A stretch of 47,280 nt of DNA from Nitrospiraceae bacterium (lineage in GTDB: Bacteria; Nitrospirota; Thermodesulfovibrionia; UBA6902), in the NCBI GenBank assembly GCA_003599275.1, contig QZJG01000012.1:1-47280 (forward strand), read 5' to 3'. Under the pieces are notes generated by a model. The model did no database searches, was not told where the DNA came from, and saw only the letters and a program-made list of their open reading frames with translations. Below are positions 40,695-47,280 of the stretch, in pieces; position 1 is the stretch's first letter, and each line of letters starts with the position of its first letter. The translations under genes were made by a program, and so were the position numbers.

Positions 40695-42023
40695 ATGAAC
40701 ATTGACCTTGCCCCATACATATCGGCTGTCGGGAATTCGGAGCCGCTCAAGATTTACGGGAGGATATCGGAGATCACAGGGCTTACGATCAAGGCATGGG
40801 GGATGGACGTAAGCATCGGTGAGTCCTGCAAGATATATTCCGACAATGCCCCTCCTGTTGACGCCGAGGTCGTTGGCTTCAAGGAAGGGCAGGTCATTCT
40901 GATGGCCACAGGCGAGATATCCGGTATCAGGCACGGCAGCCGGGTGTACACGCTCGGGAAGAATATCTCGGTAAAGGTGGGCGACGGGCTTATAGGAAGG
41001 GTCCTCGACGCCGTCGGGAACCCTATTGACGGAAAAGGCGGCATAGACGGGACGGATTATCCCCTTTACAGCGCGTCTCCGCACCCGCTTACGAGGCTTA
41101 TGATAGAAGAGCCGATAGACATTGGGATAAGGGCGATCAATGGATTACTTACCTGCGGGAAGGGCCAGAGAGTCGGGATCATGGCGGGCTCGGGTGTCGG
41201 CAAGAGCGTACTTCTCGGGATGATCGCAAAATATTCCGAGGCAACCGTTAATGTAATAGCGCTGATAGGTGAGAGGAGCAGGGAGGTAAGGGAATTTATC
41301 GACAAGAACCTCGGACAGGATGGACTCAGAAAGTCCGTTGTCGTCGTCTCTACATCCGAACAGACGCCGCTCGCGAAAGTGAGGGGGGCCTATACGGCGA
41401 CCGCGATTGCCGAGTATTTCAGGTCCCGCGGGGAAAATGTCCTGCTGCTGATGGATTCGCTGACACGAGTTGCAATGGCGCAGCGGGAGATAGGGCTTGC
41501 GGTGGGTGAGCCTCCCACGACGAGGGGATATACGCCCTCTGTCTTCGCCCTGCTTCCGAAACTGCTTGAAAGGGTCGGCACTTCCGAAGGCGCGGGCAGC
41601 ATTACGGGCCTCTATACGGTGCTTGTTGAGGGTGACGATATGCTTGAGCCGGTGGCGGACATGTCGAGGTCAATACTCGACGGGCACATCGTGCTTTCGA
41701 GAGACCTTGCGATGGACAACCACTATCCTTCCATAGACGTATTGCAGTCCATAAGCAGGGTCATGCCGCATGTTATCGACGACAGGCACAGGGAGTACGC
41801 GGGGCGTTTTATCGAGGCGATGTCCACATACAAGAGATTTGAAGACATGATCAACCTCGGCGCTTACAAGCACGGCTCCAATTTCAAGGTCGATTATTCA
41901 ATAAAGCTGATAGAGAGACTGAAGAATTATCTGAAGCAGGACATGAGCGAATTTATAGATTTTGCCGACAGCTTACAGGGCTTATATTTTATATTTGACG
42001 GAATGGAGAGCGAACATGCGTAA
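40695..42023 (+). CDS. fliI: Flagellar export ATPase FliI
   Basis: A 442-residue F1-beta-like ATPase that powers type III export. Walker A is GSGVGKS (165-171), Walker B LLLMDSLTR, and ERSREVREF and PSVFALLPKLLERVG are diagnostic of the family. It lies 3 bp after fliH and overlaps fliJ by 8 bp. Confidence 0.97.
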   Translation: MNIDLAPYISAVGNSEPLKIYGRISEITGLTIKAWGMDVSIGESCKIYSDNAPPVDAEVVGFKEGQVILMATGEISGIRHGSRVYTLGKNISVKVGDGLIGRVLDAVGNPIDGKGGIDGTDYPLYSASPHPLTRLMIEEPIDIGIRAINGLLTCGKGQRVGIMAGSGVGKSVLLGMIAKYSEATVNVIALIGERSREVREFIDKNLGQDGLRKSVVVVSTSEQTPLAKVRGAYTATAIAEYFRSRGENVLLLMDSLTRVAMAQREIGLAVGEPPTTRGYTPSVFALLPKLLERVGTSEGAGSITGLYTVLVEGDDMLEPVADMSRSILDGHIVLSRDLAMDNHYPSIDVLQSISRVMPHVIDDRHREYAGRFIEAMSTYKRFEDMINLGAYKHGSNFKVDYSIKLIERLKNYLKQDMSEFIDFADSLQGLYFIFDGMESEHA

Positions 42024-42453
42024 GACAAAGACGATCAATAAGATCCTTAAACTGAAAGACAACAGGAAGAAAGAGATCGAGATTGAAGTGAAGAAGGCCG
42101 CCGACAGGGCCGACGCGGAGAAGATCAGGCTCCAGGCACTTGAAAAGGATTTTACCGATATGCTTACATTTTTTAATGAAAAGCATGCTGAAGGCTCTCT
42201 CAATGCAGGCAATCTGGTCTCGTGCTATGATTTTTTTTCACGTATCAACGGCAAGATAAACGAGCAGCAGCAGGTCCATTCTCAATGCGTGAAGGAGCTT
42301 ACGTCTTTAAAGAACACGCTCGTAACTGCACACAAGGAAAAGAAGGTGTTCGAGATACTGAATGACAGGGCGGTCAAAAACAATAACAAAGAGAGGCTGG
42401 ATTCGGAGCAGAAAGAAAACGATTTTTATGCGATCTCAAGGAGGGTAAGATGA
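42016..42453 (+). CDS. fliJ: Flagellar export chaperone FliJ
   Basis: The start is the ATG at 42016 (145 residues; a longer frame lies within fliI). The protein is a highly charged antiparallel coiled coil throughout, as in FliJ, the central stalk of the export ATPase. Sequence conservation is low in this family, so position after fliI and before motE is the main evidence. Confidence 0.82.
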   Translation: MRKTKTINKILKLKDNRKKEIEIEVKKAADRADAEKIRLQALEKDFTDMLTFFNEKHAEGSLNAGNLVSCYDFFSRINGKINEQQQVHSQCVKELTSLKNTLVTAHKEKKVFEILNDRAVKNNNKERLDSEQKENDFYAISRRVR

Positions 42454-42905
42454 GAAGGATTCTATTTTGTATCTTGTCAGCGCTGCTGATTTCTTTTACG
42501 GCGCACGCTCAGGAAGAAGCGTCGAATAATTCAAACAATATAGAGAAGCAGAAAGTCGAGCTCGCAAAGAAGGAAGAGGTCATCAAACAGGAGACAGAGA
42601 GGCTCAAGGTCATAAAAAAGGAAGTGGAGGATGAAATCGCGAGATACACAAACCTCCTTCAGCAGATTGAGAAATCCCTGCAGCAGGTTGAAGACGCAGG
42701 GAACAAGAGACTGAGGCACGTTGCAAAGGCCTATGAGGCGATGCCTCCGGAAGACGCGGCCACGCGGATTGCAGGTCTTGATAATGAGACGGCGGTCCAG
42801 ATCCTTCTGAAGATGGAAAGCAAAAAGGCCGGTCTTGTAATGGGAATGATGGACACCAAAAAGGCGACCTTCCTGACTAAAGAACTTGCCAGATTAAAGA
42901 TGTAG
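42450..42905 (+). CDS. motE: MotE-like / MgtE N-terminal domain flagellar protein
   Basis: A 151-residue protein with a signal peptide (LISFTAHAQ), a coiled coil (about 30-85) and a C-terminal MgtE-N-like helical domain (AYEAMPPEDAATRIAGLDNETAVQILLKMESKKAGLVMGMM). This layout matches MotE, which in other bacteria chaperones MotC and targets the stator. It overlaps fliJ by 4 nt (ATGA). A terminator follows immediately. Confidence 0.85.
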   Translation: MRRILFCILSALLISFTAHAQEEASNNSNNIEKQKVELAKKEEVIKQETERLKVIKKEVEDEIARYTNLLQQIEKSLQQVEDAGNKRLRHVAKAYEAMPPEDAATRIAGLDNETAVQILLKMESKKAGLVMGMMDTKKATFLTKELARLKM

Positions 42906-42919
42906 CACCCCCCTGAATA

Positions 42920-42949
42920 ATCCCCTCCGCACCGGAGGGGATTTTTTTT
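42920..42949 (+). terminator. Rho-independent terminator after motE
   Basis: ATCCCCTCCG (42920-42929) pairs with CGGAGGGGAT (42933-42942) around a 3-nt loop and runs into eight T. Nearly the same sequence recurs at 45007-45038. Confidence 0.93.
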
Positions 42950-42955
42950 GTGCGC

Positions 42956-43269
42956 ATATACTAAGACATTTTGAAAGCCACCTTATTCTTTTGCCGATCT
43001 TATTAGTGTCGGAATTTCTTACTTTGTTTGGAAAATTTACAATTTTTATTGTTTTCAGAAATCCGGTTTTTTTAAAATTCAGGATGTTGCAGACAGGCAT
43101 ATAATTTGCAAATTAATAAAAAAGCATATTATTTAAATTGAGGGACGAATCGGCATGGCATCAATCAGATCAGAGCAGTAGAACAGTAGCGCAGCAGTCA
43201 AATAAGAGGGCGTGAGGGTTTCGGAGCGCCTTTTTGCTTTATTGCAGAACGACATTAACAAAGCAACTG
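42956..43269. other. Gene-free AT-rich stretch between motE and the DUF2283 gene
   Basis: No frame of useful length is open on either strand. The stretch is rich in A/T up to about 43130. It holds one sigma-54-like motif (43095-43110), a CAGTAG-type imperfect repeat (about 43170-43196) and a weak hairpin with a T run (43209-43235). Confidence 0.7.
43095..43110 (+). promoter_or_regulatory. Sigma-54-like motif in the gap after motE
   Basis: AGGCAT-N5-TTGCA keeps GG and GC at the right distance, with A in place of the first T. No coding sequence follows on the plus strand for 450 bp. It may drive a short RNA or be a leftover of a former fliK-type promoter. Confidence 0.35.
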
Positions 43270-43500
43270 TTAAGCTACCTTATCAGTTACCTTCTCAAGG
43301 GGAAGATTTTCAATGCTGATATTAACAAGGTCTGATATATTTAATTTATCGCTTGCATCAAGGATTTCAAGCCCTACAATGTGGCCCTTTTCATCAAGGT
43401 CAACAGTAACGCCTTCCTCAATATCCATTGAGTCGGCTATTTTGACCTCTCTGAGTTTTATGTACAGAGCGTCAATGCCTTTACTATATTCTATTTTCAT
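43270..43500 (-). CDS. DUF2283 family protein
   Basis: A 76-residue protein that matches the DUF2283 pattern: MKIEYSKGIDALYIKL, then a DLDEKGHIVGLEILDAS segment. These small beta-rich proteins are often found beside DUF4258/toxin-like genes, but no partner is here. GGGGG lies upstream of the ATG as a ribosome site. It is divergent from the DUF1566 gene and is part of the cassette inserted in the flagellar cluster. Confidence 0.88.
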   Translation of the reverse strand: MKIEYSKGIDALYIKLREVKIADSMDIEEGVTVDLDEKGHIVGLEILDASDKLNISDLVNISIENLPLEKVTDKVA

Positions 43501-43530
43501 AACATTACCCCCTGAATGGTTTTCTTCTCA

Positions 43531-43548
43531 TTGTAACAGTAATTACAA
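43531..43548. promoter_or_regulatory. Inverted repeat between divergent DUF2283 and DUF1566 genes
   Basis: TTGTAA (43531-43536) and TTACAA (43543-43548) form a two-fold symmetric site in the 68-bp divergent region. It could be an operator for both genes. Confidence 0.35.
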
Positions 43549-43568
43549 GAATATGGTCAGGAGGTTTT

Positions 43569-44987
43569 ATGTGTAAGAGATGCTATTCGATTTTACCATC
43601 TGGTTTAGCTGTTGCTCTGCTGCTCTGTCTTGTCATGGTGAGCCTGTCGGACCATGCCTATGCCTTTGAATTCCCCGACACCGGACAGACGAAGTGTTAC
43701 AGTGATGTCAGTCCTTATGATGAAATACCTTGCGAAGGCACAGGACAGGACGGGGAATACGACATTAACCCCATGAGCTACACGGACAATGGCAATGGCA
43801 CAGTAACGGACAACAACACAGGACTGATGTGGCAGAAGTGTAGCACAGGGCAGAACAACGATGATACCTGCAGTGGTACGGCTTTGGACTACAACTGGTA
43901 TCGGGCTTCGGGCACGTATCACGCGTGGTATAATCCGGATTCACAGGACGTTTGCGGCTCGCTCAACCTCGGCGGCTCTTCAGACTGGCGGCTACCGTCT
44001 AAGAAGGAATTGATAACGATTGTTGATTATGCTGTCCCATATCCCGGACCGACAATCAGGACTGCATATTTCCCGAATACGAAATTATCGCACCAGTACT
44101 GGTCGTCTCCTAACGACGCCAACCATCCGTACATCGGGTTCGCGTGGTACGTGAACTTCACTAATGGCTATGTCAACTTCGACAGTGGGGTCTTTGCCAA
44201 CTACGTGCGGTGCGTGCGGGGCGGACAGTTTTCTCCTTCCTTTACGGACAACGGCAACGGCACGGTGACTGATAACAAGACCGGGCTTGTGTGGCAGCAG
44301 GGCGATCCGGGTACAAGGACATGGGGTTCCGCTCTTTCATACTGTGAAGGGTTTGACCTCGGGAACAAGACAGACTGGCGCTTGCCGAATGTCAAGGAGC
44401 TTGAATCAATAACAGACGATACGAAATATAATCCTGCGATAGATACCAATTACTTTCCGAACGCACATGCGTCCGGTTACTGGTCGTCTACTACCAGCGC
44501 CGGCTATCCGCCCAACACGTGGTACGTGGACTTCGACGATGGCGCTGTCTACGGCTACGGCAGTAAGGGCGGTAACTTCTATGTGCGGTGCGTGCGCGGC
44601 GGACAGCCCCCGGTTGTTGACGTCACCGGCTGCATCGATCTTGGAGGTTCGCCTCTTGTAAACAAGAAGGTAATACTTAAGCAGACGGGCGAGGTAAACC
44701 AGACCACAACAACGGACAGCGGCGGATGCTATGTATTTTTAAACGCAATATCAGGGAAGGCTTTTTCAGTGCAGGTAAACGGCCCAGTCCTGTCATCGCC
44801 TGTGCCTGTAATCAACGGTTGCGCTGAGCTGCAGGGTTCAGCCATGTCAGACAGAAAGGTGCTGCTCAAGCAGGACAATGAACTGAACAAGAGCAAGAAG
44901 ACCGATATTGAGGGCTGCTACAGCTTCTCAAACGCCGTGCCGGACAAAAAGTTCAAGCTTCTTATCAAAGGGCCGGTCGTGCCGTAA
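43569..44987 (+). CDS. Exported tandem DUF1566 (Lcl C-terminal, C-type-lectin-like) protein
   Basis: A 472-residue protein with a signal peptide (residues 1-32, cleavage near YAF). Two DUF1566 domains follow (about 72-218 and 220-345), each with DNGNGTVTDNxTGLxWQ, SDWRLPSKKEL or TDWRLPNVKEL, YWSS and the closing YVRCVRGGQ. The C-terminus carries two copies of a carboxypeptidase-regulatory-like repeat (about 352-405 and 413-468; GCYxFxNA). DUF1566 domains fold like C-type lectins and are known diversity-generating-retroelement targets, but no reverse transcriptase is in the window. A GGAGG ribosome site precedes the ATG. Confidence 0.88.
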   Translation: MCKRCYSILPSGLAVALLLCLVMVSLSDHAYAFEFPDTGQTKCYSDVSPYDEIPCEGTGQDGEYDINPMSYTDNGNGTVTDNNTGLMWQKCSTGQNNDDTCSGTALDYNWYRASGTYHAWYNPDSQDVCGSLNLGGSSDWRLPSKKELITIVDYAVPYPGPTIRTAYFPNTKLSHQYWSSPNDANHPYIGFAWYVNFTNGYVNFDSGVFANYVRCVRGGQFSPSFTDNGNGTVTDNKTGLVWQQGDPGTRTWGSALSYCEGFDLGNKTDWRLPNVKELESITDDTKYNPAIDTNYFPNAHASGYWSSTTSAGYPPNTWYVDFDDGAVYGYGSKGGNFYVRCVRGGQPPVVDVTGCIDLGGSPLVNKKVILKQTGEVNQTTTTDSGGCYVFLNAISGKAFSVQVNGPVLSSPVPVINGCAELQGSAMSDRKVLLKQDNELNKSKKTDIEGCYSFSNAVPDKKFKLLIKGPVVP

Positions 44988-45006
44988 GGAATAAGAGATT
45001 GCCCTA

Positions 45007-45038
45007 AAATCCCCTCCATGCCGGAGGGGATTTTTTTT
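45007..45038 (+). terminator. Rho-independent terminator after the DUF1566 gene
   Basis: AAATCCCCTCC (45007-45017) pairs with GGAGGGGATTT (45023-45033), and T continues to 45038. Stem and tail are almost identical to the terminator after motE. Confidence 0.93.
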
Positions 45039-45165
45039 GCTCTGCGGCTGGAAAAACTTTCCTACCGGGAAAAAACTTTTCCTTGTTTTATTTTTTAAAA
45101 ATCCGACGGGCCTTCCATTATCAATAAAATCAGTTGGTTGTAAATTTAAATATTTTAATCTTCTC

Positions 45166-45181
45166 TGGCACATCGGTTGCT
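45166..45181 (+). promoter_or_regulatory. Sigma-54 promoter of fliK-flgD
   Basis: TGGCAC-N5-TTGCT is a full match to the -24/-12 consensus. Transcription should start near 45192, two nt before the fliK ATG at 45194. Confidence 0.75.
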
Positions 45182-45193
45182 TTACAACAGGGC

Positions 45194-46480
45194 ATGGAAA
45201 TACTGGCCCCAACCATGCCGGATGTGAACGCCGTTCAAACCGCGCAACAACAGTCGGGCGGCGCTCCCGATTGCGCAGGCTGCGGCAAGGACTGCAGTCC
45301 CACATTCTCTTCTCTTGTGGAGAATGAAATGAGGGAAACAACGTCGCCGCCGGAAAAGGCCCCTGCGCAGGATGGATTACAGGATGTCCCCGAAGAACAG
45401 GAGGAGGCGCCGGAAGTCCGCCCGGAAAATAAACTCCAGATGGCAGACATGCTTCTTGATATGCTTAATAACATCGTGGTTGCCGATACAACTGTTCAGA
45501 CGAGCGGAGCTGAGGACCAGGGCACAGGCGAAGGTCATCCGGATATTATCGGCGGTAACGCACTGAAAAACGGCATGGCATTAAATCTCCCCACTGATAT
45601 GCCGGAGGCAGCAGGAGACCGGACGAAAACTCAGGGTGACTTCAACGCCCTTTGTAATTGCGTTGGACAAGAAGATGCGGAAGGCGCGGAGGCGGATGCT
45701 TTGTTGTCAGCATCAGACAGGCACACCGGGACCGGCGGCAAGGAAATGTCCGATGCTGCTGCCGCCGGCGAGATTGCCGGGCCTGAGATAGAGGAATTAT
45801 CCGGTGCAAAGGAGCGGTCTGGAAAGGGCGACGTTGCGATCAACGCCACGGCACATGCAAGAGACGTTATCGAAGGCCTTAACACCCGGGAGGACCGGAA
45901 GCATGTTATAGAGCCCTTCAGGGGACTGACGCTCAATAACGGCAAAGGACCCGACGGCCAGGGAGGAACGGAAGGCTTTGCCGACAACATCAGGGAAGTC
46001 GCAAAAACAGATCAGGGCTTTGACGGCTATGGACAGTCCAACCAGGACATTAAACCGGAAAGCAAATCCGCTGAAGGCCCGGTTTCCGGAAATGCGGCAA
46101 GACCGGCCGGCTTTACAAAGATACTGGATAATGTCGTTTATCTGGCGAAGGGCGGCAGCAGGCTCGGCGTCACAGTCCTGCATGATGACCTTGGAAAACT
46201 CGACATCAACCTGTCTCTCGAAAAAGGGATGCTGAACATCCACATCAATGCTTCTGACAAAGAGGTCGGGGAATTCATCAAAAACAACGTCCAGCATATA
46301 GTCGATTCTCTGGCAAAAGACGGCGTCAGCGTGGGAGGGTTTTCCGTGGATTTAAAAGACCGCAATGAACGGCCCGAAAAAATATTTACGGCCAACAGTG
46401 ACAATAATTATGAAAAAGGACCTGTAAATGGTGAAACGAAGATAAACGCTGTAACAGGACTTGTGAGTGTATTTGCATGA
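45194..46480 (+). CDS. fliK: Flagellar hook-length control protein FliK
   Basis: With the ATG at 45194 the protein has 428 residues; a longer frame from 45134 would run through the sigma-54 promoter. The long N-terminal two thirds are low in complexity and rich in E, D, G and A, as in FliK rulers. The conserved C-terminal domain (about 330-405) contains RLGVTVLHDDLGKLDINLSL and DKEVGEFIKNNVQHIVDSLAKDGVSVGGFSVDL. FliK measures the hook and switches export specificity. flgD follows within 40 bp. Confidence 0.88.
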   Translation: MEILAPTMPDVNAVQTAQQQSGGAPDCAGCGKDCSPTFSSLVENEMRETTSPPEKAPAQDGLQDVPEEQEEAPEVRPENKLQMADMLLDMLNNIVVADTTVQTSGAEDQGTGEGHPDIIGGNALKNGMALNLPTDMPEAAGDRTKTQGDFNALCNCVGQEDAEGAEADALLSASDRHTGTGGKEMSDAAAAGEIAGPEIEELSGAKERSGKGDVAINATAHARDVIEGLNTREDRKHVIEPFRGLTLNNGKGPDGQGGTEGFADNIREVAKTDQGFDGYGQSNQDIKPESKSAEGPVSGNAARPAGFTKILDNVVYLAKGGSRLGVTVLHDDLGKLDINLSLEKGMLNIHINASDKEVGEFIKNNVQHIVDSLAKDGVSVGGFSVDLKDRNERPEKIFTANSDNNYEKGPVNGETKINAVTGLVSVFA

Positions 46481-46517
46481 AAACCGGAATGGGAAGTGAG
46501 ACAAGAAAGGAGCTTGT

Positions 46518-47162
46518 ATGGAAATTTCAGGAGTGAGCAGTGTTCAAAGCGGGATACAATCAGTGGCCGGCAAGACGCTCGGCAAAGAAGAGTTCATGAA
46601 CCTCCTGCTCAAGCAGTTGAGTTATCAGGACCCGCTTAATCCTATGGACAGCACGCAGTTTACTTCGCAATTGACGCAGTTCAGCTCACTGGAGGAGCTC
46701 AACACAATCAACGGCACGTTGAATGACGTTCTCGCGTTTCAGCACTCGATGCAGAATGCGGCGATTGCAAACTTTATCGGAAGGACTGTGAAAGTGGAGG
46801 GAGACAGCACGTATCTCAATGATAAGGCGGAGATTAATTATGAGCTCGCAGCAGATGCTGCATCGGTGAAGATTTCGATATACGACAGCTCAGGTAATCT
46901 CGTGGCAACAAAGGACGCGGGGGCCCAGTCAAAGGGCGCCAATAAATTCATCTGGGACGGAAAAGACGGCCAGGGCAATCAGATGCCGGAAGGGACTTAT
47001 ACCTATGAAGTCGATGCAAAAGACGTTGCCGGCGAACCGGTTTCTGCAGTGACTAATTCATGGGGACAGGTGACAGGGGTGGTCTTCGAGGACGGCAACA
47101 CATATCTTGTGCTCGACGGCAGCAGAAACGTTTACCTGAGCGAGATCCAGGCAATACAATAA
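46518..47162 (+). CDS. flgD: Flagellar hook-cap assembly protein FlgD
   Basis: A 214-residue scaffold protein with the N-terminal GKEEFMNLLLKQLSYQDPLNPMDSTQFTSQLTQFSSLEEL motif (in two adjoining parts) and a C-terminal beta domain (FIWDGKDGQGNQMPEGTYTYEVDA, a FlgD Ig-like region). It caps the growing hook. AAAGGAG precedes the ATG. The next gene starts 69 bp further on. Confidence 0.95.
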   Translation: MEISGVSSVQSGIQSVAGKTLGKEEFMNLLLKQLSYQDPLNPMDSTQFTSQLTQFSSLEELNTINGTLNDVLAFQHSMQNAAIANFIGRTVKVEGDSTYLNDKAEINYELAADAASVKISIYDSSGNLVATKDAGAQSKGANKFIWDGKDGQGNQMPEGTYTYEVDAKDVAGEPVSAVTNSWGQVTGVVFEDGNTYLVLDGSRNVYLSEIQAIQ

Positions 47163-47231
47163 GTATGATTACGCAAATTAAAACAGAGATTAATAACAGG
47201 TGAAATCAGCAAAAAAAAGGAGGATGGTAAA

Positions 47232-47280
47232 ATGTTGACTTCTTTATTTACCGCAGTAAGCGGAATGAATGCTAACGGCG
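47232..47280 (+). CDS. flgE: Flagellar hook/rod protein N-terminus (FlgE-like), truncated by window edge
   Basis: Sixteen codons are visible: MLTSLFTAVSGMNANG, the conserved N-terminal helix of hook/rod proteins. A strong AAGGAGG ribosome site (47216-47222) precedes it. After fliK and flgD the expected gene is flgE, but flgF/flgG share this start, so the identity is by position. Confidence 0.75.
   Translation, partial: MLTSLFTAVSGMNANG

Noticed and set aside
43170..43196. CAGTAG-type repeats as a fourth heptamer tract or CRISPR fragment
   Set aside because: The period is nearer 8 than 7 and the copies are too degenerate; no spacer-repeat pattern exists.
43569..44987. A full diversity-generating retroelement
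   Set aside because: Only a candidate target protein is present; no reverse transcriptase, accessory gene or template repeat is in the window.

Overview
The window looks like chromosome from a Gram-negative (diderm), flagellated, probably anaerobic or microaerobic bacterium. The mix of Tat-exported iron-sulfur oxidoreductase, sigma-54-driven flagellar genes, TPR/FlrBC-type regulators and a probable selenoprotein resembles Nitrospirota (Thermodesulfovibrionia-like) genomes. That assignment is inferred from gene style, since the window has no rRNA or tRNA marker.

Region 1 (1-6620, minus strand) is a housekeeping block transcribed yggS > proC > yggT > divIVA > hisS > mobA > tatA > alr. It is followed by two doubtful small ORFs and the 5' part of a Tat-dependent 4Fe-4S ferredoxin-type subunit that runs off the left edge. 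Region 2 (6694-12585) holds an OmpR/HK two-component pair, a small Cys-rich exported protein, a TlpA/ResA-like lipoprotein whose gene carries an in-frame TGA exactly at the first redox Cys (a probable selenoprotein with UxxC and a SECIS-like hairpin), and a pair of M16 peptidases (one active, one without the zinc motif).

Region 3 (about 12.6-29.7 kb) is a visibly AT-richer glycan island. Its core encodes all the steps expected for a polyprenyl-phosphate-arabinose donor like that of mycobacteria: a UbiA-type phosphoribosyltransferase, a HAD phosphatase, a DprE1-like oxidase and a DprE2-like reductase. Around these lie three multi-spanning GT-C-type glycosyltransferases (one AftB-like), two GT2 enzymes, a ChbG/YdjC deacetylase, an alkaline-phosphatase-superfamily membrane enzyme with a tiny membrane partner, and a methyltransferase. 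An orphan ParA, a hypothetical protein and a DedA protein close the island.

Region 4 (29.8-47.3 kb, plus strand) is a flagellar cluster: an NtrC-type regulator, an exported TPR protein, FlrB/FlrC-like kinase and regulator, flgB-flgC-fliE-fliF-fliG-fliH-fliI-fliJ-motE, then fliK, flgD and the start of a hook/rod gene. Good sigma-54 (-24/-12) motifs precede the TPR gene, flgB and fliK. The ones before the TPR gene and fliK sit so close to the start codon that the mRNAs should be almost leaderless. Between motE and fliK a roughly 2 kb cassette (a DUF2283 gene and a tandem DUF1566/C-type-lectin-like exported protein) is flanked by two near-identical terminators.

The strongest points for follow-up are the TlpA-like selenoprotein, the complete arabinose-donor pathway in an apparent diderm, and the terminator-flanked cassette inside the flagellar cluster.
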